Assembly (NCBI GenBank): GCA_036677505.1
Contig: JAVBWK010000026.1
Coordinates: 1 to 64,000, forward strand
Length of the DNA: 64,000 bases
DNA from: UBA2227 sp036677505
Lineage (GTDB): Bacteria > Bacillota_I > Bacilli_A > Erysipelotrichales > Erysipelotrichaceae
Reading direction: 5' to 3'
The notes beneath the pieces were generated by a model, which was not told the DNA's origin, did not search any database, and saw only the letters and a list, made by a program, of their open reading frames with translations. The stretch's first letter is position 1, and each line of letters begins with the position of its first letter. Shown piece by piece: positions 26,369 to 35,122 of this stretch. The position numbers and the translations under genes are program-made.

Positions 26369-28078
26369 ATGAACGTAAAAGAGTTATTGGTTGCTGTAAA
26401 AGCAATCGAAAGCGAACGCAACATTTCTAAAGAAGTCATATTATCAGCGTTGCAGGATGCATTGGCAAAAGCTTATCGGAAACATATCGAAATCCCCGAT
26501 GCTTTGGTTCGGGTCAATATCGATGAAAATACCGGCGATGTCAGTGTTTATCAGCAATACACGGTCGTTGAAACCGTGGAAGATGATGAATTGGAAGTTT
26601 CGTTGGACATGGCCAAACGCCGCAACGCTGATCTGAATATCGGTGACCTTTATGAGGAAAAAGTAACGATCGATGATTTGGGCCGTGCAGCTGCACTTCT
26701 GGCGAAAAACGTCATGAAGCAAAAAATCCGTGAAGCTGAGAAATTCTCAATTTATCAGGAATATATCGACAAACTTGACGAGATGGTCATCGGTCAGATT
26801 GAGTCCGTTGAAGAAAAATTTATTGTGGTCAATCTTGGCAAAACCTTGGCTATGATGCCGAAAGCTGCCCAAATGCCCAATGAACGTTATGTCGAAGGTC
26901 AGAAAATGCGCGTTGTAATCACGGAAGTCAATCGTGAGACCAAAGGGGCGCAGGTGCTGGTATCCCGTGCCGATGCCAAACTGGTCAAACGTCTGTTTGA
27001 GCGTGAAGTGCCGGAAATTTATCAGGGCATCGTAGAGATCAAAGCGATTGCCCGTGAACCGGGAGAACGTACGAAGATGGCTGTTGCTTCTAAACGCAGC
27101 GATGTCGATCCGATCGGCGCATGTATCGGTCCGCGCGGTCAGCGCGTTCAGGTGGTTATCGAAGAGTTAAAAGGGGAGAAGATCGATATTTTTGAGTGGA
27201 GCGAAAATGTTCCGGAGCTTATCAAAAATGCACTATCCCCGGCTCAGATTTTGGCTGTTTTCCCGACAGAAGAAAGACGCGGTCTGATGGTCGTTGTCGA
27301 GGATAACCAGTTATCGCTGGCCATCGGTAAAAAAGGCAAAAATGCTCGATTGGCTGTCCGTTTGACCGGGTTAAAGATCGATATTAAATCCCGCTCTGAT
27401 ATTGAAGAGAAAGGGATCGACTGGCAGGGACGTTTCAATGATTATCTTGAAGATCTTAAGATAAAAGAAGCTGAAAAACGGCAAAAAGCATTGGATGAGG
27501 CTGCTGCTGATGAGGCAGCTCGCTTAGCAGAAATCGCTGAGAAGCAGGCCGAGCAAGAAGCTATACGATTCGCTCAAAATGAGGCTGCACGTCTTGCAAG
27601 AGAAGCTGAATCAGCTCAAAAAGCTGAGCAAGCCAAGAAAATCGTCGAGATCGTTGAAGTTGAAGAAAAACCTGTGATCATTGAATCTGAGAAACCGGTT
27701 GAACCGAAGAAAGAAGAGGTTTTTGTTTCTGTCAGCAAGCCTGCTGAGCAGCCCGTTGAAAGAAAACCGGTTGAAAAGAGAGTCAAACGCGAAATCAAAG
27801 AACGCAAAGACTATGTTTCACGTTTTGAAAAACTTGCTTCAGCACCGAAGCCAACCGAAAAGAAGAAGGAAGATTTCCGAAAGAAGAAAAAAGAAGAAAC
27901 CGAAGCCCGTATCAATGTGGCAGAGTTACTGAAAACTAAAGATTATGATATCAAGCCGACGTATTCTGATGAAGAATTGGAAGAAATCCGCCGTTTGGAA
28001 GAGGAAGAGGCCAAGAAAACTTGGATCGAAGATGAAATTGACTTCGATGAGTTTGATGAATATTACGATACTGAATAA
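26369..28078 (+). CDS. nusA: transcription termination/antitermination factor NusA with long charged C-terminal tail
   Basis: NusA binds RNA polymerase and modulates pausing and termination. The 569-residue protein has the N-terminal RNAP-binding domain, an S1 domain (about 130-200) and two KH domains (IGPRGQRVQ, IGKKGKNARLAV). The conserved core ends near residue 350. About 215 further residues rich in Glu, Lys and Ala follow, likely helical or coiled coil. Bacillus NusA is about 370 residues; mycoplasmal forms also carry tails. AAGGAG precedes the ATG at 26369, 13 bases after rimP. Confidence 0.96.
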   Translation: MNVKELLVAVKAIESERNISKEVILSALQDALAKAYRKHIEIPDALVRVNIDENTGDVSVYQQYTVVETVEDDELEVSLDMAKRRNADLNIGDLYEEKVTIDDLGRAAALLAKNVMKQKIREAEKFSIYQEYIDKLDEMVIGQIESVEEKFIVVNLGKTLAMMPKAAQMPNERYVEGQKMRVVITEVNRETKGAQVLVSRADAKLVKRLFEREVPEIYQGIVEIKAIAREPGERTKMAVASKRSDVDPIGACIGPRGQRVQVVIEELKGEKIDIFEWSENVPELIKNALSPAQILAVFPTEERRGLMVVVEDNQLSLAIGKKGKNARLAVRLTGLKIDIKSRSDIEEKGIDWQGRFNDYLEDLKIKEAEKRQKALDEAAADEAARLAEIAEKQAEQEAIRFAQNEAARLAREAESAQKAEQAKKIVEIVEVEEKPVIIESEKPVEPKKEEVFVSVSKPAEQPVERKPVEKRVKREIKERKDYVSRFEKLASAPKPTEKKKEDFRKKKKEETEARINVAELLKTKDYDIKPTYSDEELEEIRRLEEEEAKKTWIEDEIDFDEFDEYYDTE

Positions 28079-28097
28079 AGATCGGAGGTACTTTTAA

Positions 28098-28355
28098 ATG
28101 AAGAAAATACCTTTACGCAAATGTGTGGCAACCCAGGAGCAACTGCCGAAAAAAGAAATGTTGCGCATTGTCAAGACACCTACCGGTGAAGTTGTGATCG
28201 ATTTGACCGGCAGAGCAAACGGTCGCGGAGCTTATTTGAAAAAGAGTCGCGAAGCTGTTGAGATCGCTTTGAAAAAAGGGGCATTGCAGCGAGCACTGGA
28301 ATGTGCGATCCCTACCGAGATTTTTGACCGGTTAAAGGAAATGTTTCCGCAGTGA
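28098..28355 (+). CDS. ylxR: YlxR/RnpM, RNA-binding protein (DUF448)
   Basis: YlxR is a small nucleic-acid-binding protein recently described as a modulator of RNase P (RnpM). The 85-residue protein has the family signature RKCVATQEQLPKKEMLRIV and GRGAYLKKSREAVEIALKKG. GGAGGT precedes the ATG. It lies between nusA and ylxQ, its standard location, and overlaps ylxQ by four bases. Confidence 0.93.
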   Translation: MKKIPLRKCVATQEQLPKKEMLRIVKTPTGEVVIDLTGRANGRGAYLKKSREAVEIALKKGALQRALECAIPTEIFDRLKEMFPQ

Positions 28356-28651
28356 GTTCGATTGAGGGTTATTTGGGCATTGCTGCCCGAGCTAGAAAGG
28401 TCGTATCGGGAGCCTTGCTTCTTGAGGCCGTCCGCCATAAACAGGTAAATCTGGTTTTGGTCGCATCCGATGCATCCGAACGTACAAAAAAGCAGTATCG
28501 GGATAAGTGCGCCACCTATCAGATTCCTTGTCTGATATGGGCTGACATCGCAACGATCAGTTCAGCAACCGGATTGCATATGCGCGTTGCCATCGGAATC
28601 GCAAATGTCAAAATGGCGGACAACATCCGCAAAATAGTTGAAATGAGGTGA
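28352..28651 (+). CDS. ylxQ: YlxQ, L7Ae/L30e-family RNA-binding protein
   Basis: The 99-residue protein is an L7Ae-like kink-turn RNA binder of unsettled role. It shows the family pattern GYLGIAARARKVVSGALLLEAVR and VLVASDASERTKKQ. The start is a GTG overlapping the ylxR stop (GTGA), with AAAGGAA about 10 bases upstream. It is four bases from infB in the standard operon order. Confidence 0.92.
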   Translation: MSSIEGYLGIAARARKVVSGALLLEAVRHKQVNLVLVASDASERTKKQYRDKCATYQIPCLIWADIATISSATGLHMRVAIGIANVKMADNIRKIVEMR

Positions 28652-28655
28652 AAGT

Positions 28656-30503
28656 ATGGGGAAAAAACCCACACAGAAGAAAAAGCCGCAAGGTCAGAGC
28701 CAGCGGGGCAGAAGCGGTCATCAACAGCCCTTCCAGCGGACCAAGGCTGAGCAAGTCAGTAAGATTACGTATACGGAAGGTCTGACCGTCGGTGAACTTG
28801 CTGAGTTGCTTAAGAAGAATGCCAGTGAAATCATTAAGTTATTGTTCATGCTTGGAAAAATGGTTACCATCAATACTTCGATGGATGATGAACTTATTCA
28901 GCTGGTATGTATGGAATATAACGTCGAAGCAAAAAAAGAGGAAATTCTTGACGAAACAAGTCTGGAGGATACGACCGTAGATGATCCTGCCGATCTTGAA
29001 TCCCGTCCTCCGATCGTCACAATCATGGGACATGTCGACCACGGAAAAACAACTCTGTTGGATACGATTCGTAAAACAAAAGTCGTCGCCGGCGAATTTG
29101 GCGGTATTACACAACACATTGGTGCTTATCAGGTGTCTGTCAACGGTAAGAAAGTTACATTTCTCGATACTCCGGGTCATGAAGCCTTTACGGCCATGCG
29201 TGCCCGCGGTGCCAAAGTAACCGATGTTGCCATTATCGTCGTTGCGGCGGATGACGGTGTTATGCCGCAGACACGTGAAGCAGTCGACCATGCCAAAGCT
29301 GCGAAGGTACCGATCATCGTTGCTGTCAATAAAATGGATAAACCATATATCAATCCTGATAAGATCATGAGTTCTATGGCTGATCTGGGATTAATGCCGG
29401 AAGAGTGGGGCGGTGATACGATCTTCTGTAAGATCTCCGCATTGACCGGCATGGGCGTTCAGGAACTGCTTGAAACGATTCTGATCGTATCCGAAGTATC
29501 TGAACTCAATGCGAATCCCAAGCGTCTGGCATCCGGTACCGTTGTTGAAGCACGTCTGGATAAAGGCCGCGGTCCGGTTACTACACTGCTGGTTCAAAAC
29601 GGTACACTGAAAACCGGGGATGCTGTGGTCGTAGGTGCTTGTTTCGGCCGTGTACGCCGCATGACGGATGATCGCGGCAAAGAAATCAAGGAAGCCAAAC
29701 CATCGACACCGGTTGAGATCATCGGACTAAATGATGTTCCGGTTGCCGGTGATATATTCAAAGTATTTGAGAACGAACGTCATGCCCGCATGATCGCGGA
29801 TAAACGTTCGCAGACCAAAATCGAAGCAGAGCGCAAAGTAAGCAGCGCATTGAGTCTTGATGATTTATCCAATCAGATCAAAGCCGGTCATGTTCAGGAA
29901 ATCGCCGTGATTGTCAAGGCCGATGTTCAGGGAAGTGCCGAAGCTGTAAAAAGCTCTTTGGAAAAGATCGATGTCGAGACTGTAAAGATCAATGTCATTC
30001 GTTCCACTGCCGGCGCAATCAGCGAATCAGATATCATGCTGGCGAGTGCTTCAAAAGCAATCATTATCGGATTCAACGTCCGTCCTGATGCCAATGTTCG
30101 TAAGAAGGCTCAGGAAGAAGGCGTAGACATTCGTTTGCACAATATTATTTACAAAGCCGTTGAGCAGATGGAAGCAGCCATGAAAGGGATGTTAGAACCG
30201 ATTTTTGAGGAAGTCATCCTCGGTCAAGCCAATGTCCGTGCAATATTCAAAGTATCGAAAGTCGGTACGATTGCCGGATGCATGGTCACTGACGGAAAAC
30301 TGGTCCGAGAATGTGAAGTACGTCTGATCCGCAACGGTGTCGTCGTTTATACCGGACGTTTAGGATCGCTCAAACGTTTCCAAAACGATGCAAAAGAAGT
30401 CACAGCCGGATTTGAGTGCGGCATTACCATTAAAAACTTTAACGATATCAAAGAAGGCGACATATTGGAGGCATTTGGCGAAGTTGAAGTTGAAAGAGAA
30501 TAG
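28656..30503 (+). CDS. infB: translation initiation factor IF-2
   Basis: IF-2 delivers initiator tRNA to the 30S subunit. The 615-residue protein has a short basic N-terminus, an IF2_N domain (about 35-85), the G domain (GHVDHGKTTL, DTPGHEAF, NKMDK), and C-terminal domains ending GDILEAFGEVEVERE. It is shorter than Bacillus IF-2 (about 716) mainly in the N-terminal extension. AGGTGAAAGT precedes the ATG. Confidence 0.98.
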   Translation: MGKKPTQKKKPQGQSQRGRSGHQQPFQRTKAEQVSKITYTEGLTVGELAELLKKNASEIIKLLFMLGKMVTINTSMDDELIQLVCMEYNVEAKKEEILDETSLEDTTVDDPADLESRPPIVTIMGHVDHGKTTLLDTIRKTKVVAGEFGGITQHIGAYQVSVNGKKVTFLDTPGHEAFTAMRARGAKVTDVAIIVVAADDGVMPQTREAVDHAKAAKVPIIVAVNKMDKPYINPDKIMSSMADLGLMPEEWGGDTIFCKISALTGMGVQELLETILIVSEVSELNANPKRLASGTVVEARLDKGRGPVTTLLVQNGTLKTGDAVVVGACFGRVRRMTDDRGKEIKEAKPSTPVEIIGLNDVPVAGDIFKVFENERHARMIADKRSQTKIEAERKVSSALSLDDLSNQIKAGHVQEIAVIVKADVQGSAEAVKSSLEKIDVETVKINVIRSTAGAISESDIMLASASKAIIIGFNVRPDANVRKKAQEEGVDIRLHNIIYKAVEQMEAAMKGMLEPIFEEVILGQANVRAIFKVSKVGTIAGCMVTDGKLVRECEVRLIRNGVVVYTGRLGSLKRFQNDAKEVTAGFECGITIKNFNDIKEGDILEAFGEVEVERE

Positions 30504-30513
30504 GAGGTAGTTT

Positions 30514-30846
30514 ATGACGATTAAAAGAGAGCGCCTAGAGCAGATCATTCGAAAGGAAGTATCTGAAATCATTCAGTTTAAGGTGAAAGATCCCAATATT
30601 TCCTTTGTAACTGTGACTGATGTCGAGGTAACAAGAGACTACTCGATTGCCAAGATATATATTACCTTTTTTAACCGGGAATTGGGCGATGAGCTGCAGC
30701 TGCAGGCTCTTAACAAGGCAAAAGGCTTCATTCGAAGTGAATTAGGCTCAAAGCTGACGGTCCGGAAAGTTCCTGAACTGCTGTTTAAGATCGATGATTC
30801 TTTGGATAAAGGAAACCGAATCGACGCACTTCTAAAAGACATATAA
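30514..30846 (+). CDS. rbfA: ribosome-binding factor A
   Basis: RbfA is a KH-domain protein needed for 16S rRNA processing and cold adaptation. The 110-residue protein has RLEQIIRKEVSEIIQ, the VTDVEVTRDYSIAKIYI strand region, and the C-terminal LLFKIDDSLDKGNRIDALL motif. It ends the operon at a terminator. In Bacillus truB and ribF follow directly; here they are 4.3 kb away beyond a minus-strand block. Confidence 0.96.
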   Translation: MTIKRERLEQIIRKEVSEIIQFKVKDPNISFVTVTDVEVTRDYSIAKIYITFFNRELGDELQLQALNKAKGFIRSELGSKLTVRKVPELLFKIDDSLDKGNRIDALLKDI

Positions 30847-30847
30847 G

Positions 30848-30888
30848 AAAAACTGTATCTATCCTTTACGGGCAGATACAGTTTTTTT
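30848..30888. terminator. bidirectional terminator between rbfA and the radical SAM gene
   Basis: AAACTGTATCT and AGATACAGTTT form an 11-base perfect stem with a 13-base loop, flanked by A-rich and T-rich runs. It can end both the infB operon and the convergent minus-strand transcript. Confidence 0.85.
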
Positions 30889-31723
30889 AATCAAATCGTT
30901 GTCTGTAACCGCATTGCTGACAAAAGGGTTCAGTGATCTTGCGATTTAAAAATCCTTCTCTCATCTTGATCAGGCGCGGATGTTCCAACAGCGTTTTGAA
31001 GTCAGTTTCAAAAATATTACCAAAGGCAACAGAGCCCTGATGATCAAGACAGCAGGGTACCAGCGTTCCGTCACTGAGAATTCCCAGCATCTCTCGGGTA
31101 CCGTAGCAGGATCCGATCAAACGGGCAGCCTGAGGATCACTTGGCCATATAAACGGCTGATCAAGCGAGAAGAAAACATTTTTTATCTGTGTATTATAAC
31201 GTTTTTTTTGAGATGAAAGGGACTGTATGTCAACACCAAAGTACTGTAAACAATCGTTTACAAATTCAGTGAACGGTTGTTTATTATACATCCAGTACCT
31301 TATCTGAATGATCTTACCGCTATTTGAAAGTATTTTTAGCTGTTCAAACCATTGAAGGGCCTTGGAAGAATCGTTGTATAATCCACTTGATACAAGTGAT
31401 TGCAGAGATACGGAAATCTGGCGAAGGGATGATGAGGCTGACAATGTGTCCAAGTACTTATCTATCAGTGTACCGTTGGTAACCAGCTGAACCTTCAGAT
31501 GAAAGGCATCGGCGACTGCAAGAATCCCGTCAAACTGGGGATGTAACAGCGGTTCACCTTGGATATGCAAATATATATAATCAGTATAAAAGCGGATCTG
31601 ATCGCAGATGTTCCGAAACTGCTCGAGTGACATTGCTTTTTTCGGCCGATTGCTTTTGGCGCAAAAGTCACAAGTCAGGTTGCATTGATTCGTGATTTCG
31701 ATGTAAATCCGCTTAAGTTTCAT
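30887..31723 (-). CDS. radical SAM protein with SPASM-like C-terminus
   Basis: The 278-residue protein starts with a radical SAM domain. The [4Fe-4S] motif is C-NLT-C-DF-C near residues 14-21, and IQGEP is the GGEP-like SAM-binding motif. A cysteine-containing C-terminus (LVPCCLDHQG, FCQQCGYR) resembles a short SPASM domain. GAGGAAAT precedes the ATG. It is 32 bases downstream of the ABC transporter ATPase gene and may share its riboswitch-controlled transcript, though TTATGAT in the gap could be a separate minus-10. No peptide substrate gene is visible. Confidence 0.8.
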   Translation of the reverse strand: MKLKRIYIEITNQCNLTCDFCAKSNRPKKAMSLEQFRNICDQIRFYTDYIYLHIQGEPLLHPQFDGILAVADAFHLKVQLVTNGTLIDKYLDTLSASSSLRQISVSLQSLVSSGLYNDSSKALQWFEQLKILSNSGKIIQIRYWMYNKQPFTEFVNDCLQYFGVDIQSLSSQKKRYNTQIKNVFFSLDQPFIWPSDPQAARLIGSCYGTREMLGILSDGTLVPCCLDHQGSVAFGNIFETDFKTLLEHPRLIKMREGFLNRKITEPFCQQCGYRQRFD

Positions 31724-31755
31724 TTTATTTCCTCACGGGATATCATAACACATAT

Positions 31756-32493
31756 TCAGAATGTCCGTAATACGCGAGCAAGGAATTCTTTCGTACGGGG
31801 ATGTTTTGGATCACTGAACATCTGAGCAGGTGAGCCTTGTTCACAGACAACACCCTGATCCATAAATATGATCTGATCAGCGACATCTTTGGCAAAGGAC
31901 ATTTCATGTGTGACAATCAGCATGGTCAGTCCTTCTAAAGCAAGTTGCTTGATAACTTCCAGAACTTCACCGACCATCTCCGGATCTAGGGCACTGGTCG
32001 GTTCATCCAACAACAAAATGCGCGGTTCCATGCATAAGGCTCTTGCAATCGCAACGCGCTGTTTCTGACCGCCCGATAGGCTTTTGACGGACTGATAGGC
32101 GAAGTCGAGCATGCCGACTTTTTCAAGATAACGCAAGGCAACGGCTTTGGCTTCTGATTTTGGGCGTTTCAGTACTTCAGTCTGACCAATCATACAATTT
32201 TGAAGTGTGTTCATATGAGAAAACAGATTAAATGACTGAAAGATCATTCCGACATGCGAACGATATTTGTTGATATCAAAATTCGCAGTCATGATGTTCT
32301 GATTATCAACGATGATCTCTCCGCCATCGGGAGTCTCCAAAAGATTTATACATCTCAGCAGCGTACTTTTTCCCGATCCTGAGGAACCGATCAAACAAAC
32401 AACCTTTTTCTCTTCGATGGAAAGATTGATATCCTTTAATACCAGATTCGAACCAAAGGATTTATTAAGATTTCTAATTTGAATCAGACTCAT
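31756..32493 (-). CDS. amino acid ABC transporter ATPase, probable lysine uptake
   Basis: The 245-residue polar-amino-acid ATPase (GlnQ/HisP type) has Walker A GSSGSGKST, Q-loop GMIFQSFNLF, ABC signature LSGGQKQRVAIARAL, Walker B ILLLDEPTSALDPEM and switch His in IVTHEMSFA. It overlaps the permease gene by four bases. The lysine riboswitch heading the operon points to lysine, which the ATPase sequence alone cannot show. Confidence 0.92.
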   Translation of the reverse strand: MSLIQIRNLNKSFGSNLVLKDINLSIEEKKVVCLIGSSGSGKSTLLRCINLLETPDGGEIIVDNQNIMTANFDINKYRSHVGMIFQSFNLFSHMNTLQNCMIGQTEVLKRPKSEAKAVALRYLEKVGMLDFAYQSVKSLSGGQKQRVAIARALCMEPRILLLDEPTSALDPEMVGEVLEVIKQLALEGLTMLIVTHEMSFAKDVADQIIFMDQGVVCEQGSPAQMFSDPKHPRTKEFLARVLRTF

Positions 32494-33284
32494 GTGTTAG
32501 ACTCCTTTCGCTTAAGAAAAGGAAAGTTTGTCGGCAGCGTTGCGGAAGCACCGCCGGTTCCTTTGGGTGAATCAAGCTTTCGTTCAATATAACGCAATAT
32601 CTGCGTCGTCGAAAATGTCAGAAACAGATATATGAGTGCCGTAACTAAAAATGTATCGCGATATCGGAATACGATGCCGGCAACGGAGTTGGATTGAAAG
32701 AACAGTTCGGTAACACTGATGACATTGAGTACCGAGGTATCTTTAATATTAACGACAAACTCATTGCCGATGGCAGGAAAAGCGTTACGGATAGCCTGAG
32801 GCAGGATGATTTTCATCATTGCTTGAACATTATTCATTCCTATTGAACGGGCTGCTTCGTACTGACCGTCATCGATGGATTGAATGCCGGCACGGATGAT
32901 TTCAGCCATATAGGCTCCGGTATTGATGGAAACGATGAATATCCCGGCTTGGATCGGTGTCCACATTAAATACTGCCGCAGACCGTGATATAAAAATACA
33001 GCTTGAACCATCATCGGCGTCCCGCGAAATACTTCGATATATATGGTCGCAAAAAACCAGAACAACCGTTTGGTTAATCGTGTCAGAAGAGAGTCTTTGG
33101 GCGAGAACCTGACATTACGTATGCTGGCAACGGCCAAACCGATGATAAGCCCGATGACAGTGGCGCTTAATGATATAAGTAAGGTTGTTCGAGCTCCGGC
33201 CCAAAACAACGGAGCATATCGCTGATAAATGTATAAAGACCCGCCGAGCAAGTCAGCGGGTATTCCACTACCTAAGAAAAACAC
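32490..33284 (-). CDS. amino acid ABC transporter permease, probable lysine uptake
   Basis: The 264-residue His/Glu/Gln/Arg-family permease has about five membrane helices and the EAA-like coupling loop (YEAARSIGMNNVQAMMKIILPQAIRNAFPAIGN, quoted here only as the region near residues 160-190). It shares one base with the binding-protein gene upstream and four with the ATPase downstream. Its C-terminal tail is Pro/Thr/Lys-rich. Confidence 0.9.
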   Translation of the reverse strand: MFFLGSGIPADLLGGSLYIYQRYAPLFWAGARTTLLISLSATVIGLIIGLAVASIRNVRFSPKDSLLTRLTKRLFWFFATIYIEVFRGTPMMVQAVFLYHGLRQYLMWTPIQAGIFIVSINTGAYMAEIIRAGIQSIDDGQYEAARSIGMNNVQAMMKIILPQAIRNAFPAIGNEFVVNIKDTSVLNVISVTELFFQSNSVAGIVFRYRDTFLVTALIYLFLTFSTTQILRYIERKLDSPKGTGGASATLPTNFPFLKRKESNT

Positions 33285-34096
33285 TAGTTACCTTCCGGCT
33301 GGCGGTCAAGCGCATCCGCCATCCATTGATTGCGGGTGTCATCGGAAATACCGGCAAGAATCGTATTGATAGAATCTAAAAGAGCAGTATCTGACTTGCG
33401 TACGGCAACCGATACAGTCGTGTCTTCAAATGATGTTGTAAATCCTGATCCTTCTTCAAAGGAAATGATCATCAGATCGCTGTTGGTCGCAACGATGGAG
33501 ATAGCCACCGGACGTTCTGAAACCATGGCGTCGGCATCTTTGGTGTTGACCGAATTGACTAACAGCGGAAATGAGGATAACGGTGTCATATGAACGACAC
33601 TGGGAATCTGATCAATGATATCGTCGTGGAAAGTACTCAGCTGAGCAATGACTTTAGCACCGGAAAAATCGGCCAAGGATGTGGCGGTCGCATAAACGGA
33701 GTCTTTACGGACGATCAATACCATGTCAGAAGCATAATACGGAGTTGAAAAGCTGACGCTTTGACGGCGTTCGGCGGTGTCGGTCATGCCGGCGACGATC
33801 ATGTCGATTTCATTGTTATTTAGTGCCGGTTCCAATCCTTCCCATGCGATCTTTTTGACAACTAAGGTCTTATCAAGACCTTCTGCGATTGCTTTAGCGA
33901 TAGCAATATCATAACCGTCACAGTATGCGACATCACCTTCGATTTTAACAGCAGGTGAAGTGCTTTCGATTTGTGTCCAGTTAAAGGGAGCGTAGTTACA
34001 CTCCAATCCGACGATGATGGTATTTTCGTTGGCTGCAGGTGTGCAACCGGCCAACAGCAGAGTCAGTAAACTTAACATTGTGATTAATTTTCTCAT
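33284..34096 (-). CDS. amino acid-binding lipoprotein, probable lysine ABC transporter
   Basis: The 270-residue solute-binding protein begins with a lipoprotein signal (MRKLITMLSLLTLLLAGC, lipidated Cys18) followed by an SBP_bac_3 domain with the ligand-site patterns GYDIAIAKAIAEGL and NNNEIDMIVAGMTDTAERR. GGAGGAAAAT directly precedes the ATG at 34096, so I reject a longer upstream reading. It is the first gene behind the lysine riboswitch. Confidence 0.92.
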   Translation of the reverse strand: MRKLITMLSLLTLLLAGCTPAANENTIIVGLECNYAPFNWTQIESTSPAVKIEGDVAYCDGYDIAIAKAIAEGLDKTLVVKKIAWEGLEPALNNNEIDMIVAGMTDTAERRQSVSFSTPYYASDMVLIVRKDSVYATATSLADFSGAKVIAQLSTFHDDIIDQIPSVVHMTPLSSFPLLVNSVNTKDADAMVSERPVAISIVATNSDLMIISFEEGSGFTTSFEDTTVSVAVRKSDTALLDSINTILAGISDDTRNQWMADALDRQPEGN

Positions 34097-34123
34097 ATTT
34101 TCCTCCTTGAGTGACAGTGATAT

Positions 34124-34151
34124 AAAAAAGATCGTGCGAACCACACGACCT
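34124..34151 (-). terminator. riboswitch expression-platform terminator
   Basis: Read on the minus strand, AGGTCGTG and CACGATCT pair and are followed by a T-run. It lies between the aptamer and the binding-protein start, as expected for transcriptional OFF control by lysine. Confidence 0.8.
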
Positions 34152-34170
34152 TGGGATAACGAAGGTTTTG

Positions 34171-34320
34171 TAGCGCCACTTCAGTAACTGAAGGAGTGTT
34201 GCAGGTATTCCCTGAAACCCCACAAGCGGCCATGCCTTGCTCGCTTGTTCGGCGGTGATTGCCTTTTACTGAACTCATCGCCTGCCGGCTCCTTCAGTTA
34301 CTCATCTGCACCGCTACCTC
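34171..34320 (-). ncRNA. lysine riboswitch (L box)
   Basis: On the minus strand the leader folds as a five-helix junction. P1 is GTAGCG/CGCTAC. P2 starts GCGGTG/CACCGC, with the kink-turn and loop-E-like strings GATGAGTA and TAAAAGG and an upper ACTGAA/TTCAGT stem. P3 is ACAAGCG/CGCTTGT, P4 CAGG/CCTG and P5 CTTCAG/CTGAAG. The conserved CCGCCGAA follows P2. This matches lysC-type leaders known from Bacillus. A consensus promoter lies upstream and a terminator downstream, and the first gene is an amino acid-binding protein. Confidence 0.85.
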
Positions 34321-34341
34321 TAATCTTTTTTATTCTTGTAG

Positions 34342-34370
34342 AATATACACCATAAAGGCTGAATTGTCAA
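34342..34370 (-). promoter_or_regulatory. promoter of the lysine-riboswitch operon
   Basis: Minus-strand TTGACA, a 17-base spacer and TATATT form a near-consensus sigma-A promoter. The minus-35 overlaps the last codons of the upstream ttcA-like gene. Confidence 0.85.
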
Positions 34371-35101
34371 TCACTAATGTCAGATTTATGCCATAAATCA
34401 ACTTGTTCCTGATTGCTGAGCATAGTCATGAAGTTATCACGGGCCATGGGATATTGCTGATACAGCATATCAAGCATGATTTTGATCTCTTGGCGTTGGG
34501 TATGTTTATCCATCGGACAGGTGGAGGTAACCACAGGTAATCGGTCATTCTCAACAGCACAGCGGATGTCATGCTCAAAAACATAGAGCAATGGGCGGAT
34601 AAATGTGACTTTCTTGCGGGTAAGATACATTTTAGGTCGAAAAGTGGCAATCCTTCCGCCATAGATCATATTGAGAAACAGCGTTTCGACCGCATCATCA
34701 CCATGATGGGCAAATGCGATTTTGTTACATCCGTGTCTGATGGCTTCATCGATGACATGACCTTTCTTGAATTTCGAACATAATGAGCAGGGGAGCCGAC
34801 CATCCGGTGTTGCCTGGATTTTTAATATTTTAAAAACATCCGTTTCTACTTGAATCAACGGTATACCTAAATTATTACACCAATCGTCGATTGGTTTCAT
34901 GTCCATCCCTTCAAAACCAAGTTTCAGATGAATGGCTACGATATCGAATTTTTTCTGACTGATCTTTTGATATAAATACAGACCGTAAAGCAATACGATC
35001 GAATCCTTACCACCGGAAATTCCTATGGCAATTTTGTCATTTTCTTCGATCATATGATAATCTCGATCCGCTCTTTTGATACAACCCAATACTTTACGCA
35101 T
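34367..35101 (-). CDS. TtcA-like tRNA thiolation enzyme (PP-loop ATPase)
   Basis: The 244-residue protein has the ATP pyrophosphatase P-loop SGGKDS at 29-34, a CxxC pair in RLPCSLCSKF and a third cysteine in TSTCPMDKHTQ, the set that holds the [4Fe-4S] cluster in TtcA. E. coli TtcA makes 2-thiocytidine at tRNA position 32. Small Gram-positive homologues are less well studied, so the exact base is uncertain. GAGGGG precedes the ATG, and its promoter overlaps that of divergent truB. Confidence 0.85.
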   Translation of the reverse strand: MRKVLGCIKRADRDYHMIEENDKIAIGISGGKDSIVLLYGLYLYQKISQKKFDIVAIHLKLGFEGMDMKPIDDWCNNLGIPLIQVETDVFKILKIQATPDGRLPCSLCSKFKKGHVIDEAIRHGCNKIAFAHHGDDAVETLFLNMIYGGRIATFRPKMYLTRKKVTFIRPLLYVFEHDIRCAVENDRLPVVTSTCPMDKHTQRQEIKIMLDMLYQQYPMARDNFMTMLSNQEQVDLWHKSDISD

Positions 35102-35122
35102 ATGCCCCTCGTTTCTTTTGCT

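Noticed and set aside
26345..26369. Earlier nusA start overlapping the end of rimP
   Set aside because: The ribosome-binding site AAGGAG is spaced for the ATG at 26369, which also matches the family N-terminus.
34097..34366. T-box leader before the minus-strand transporter
   Set aside because: It lacks the GGTGGNACCGCG box and specifier stem; its helices fit a lysine riboswitch instead.
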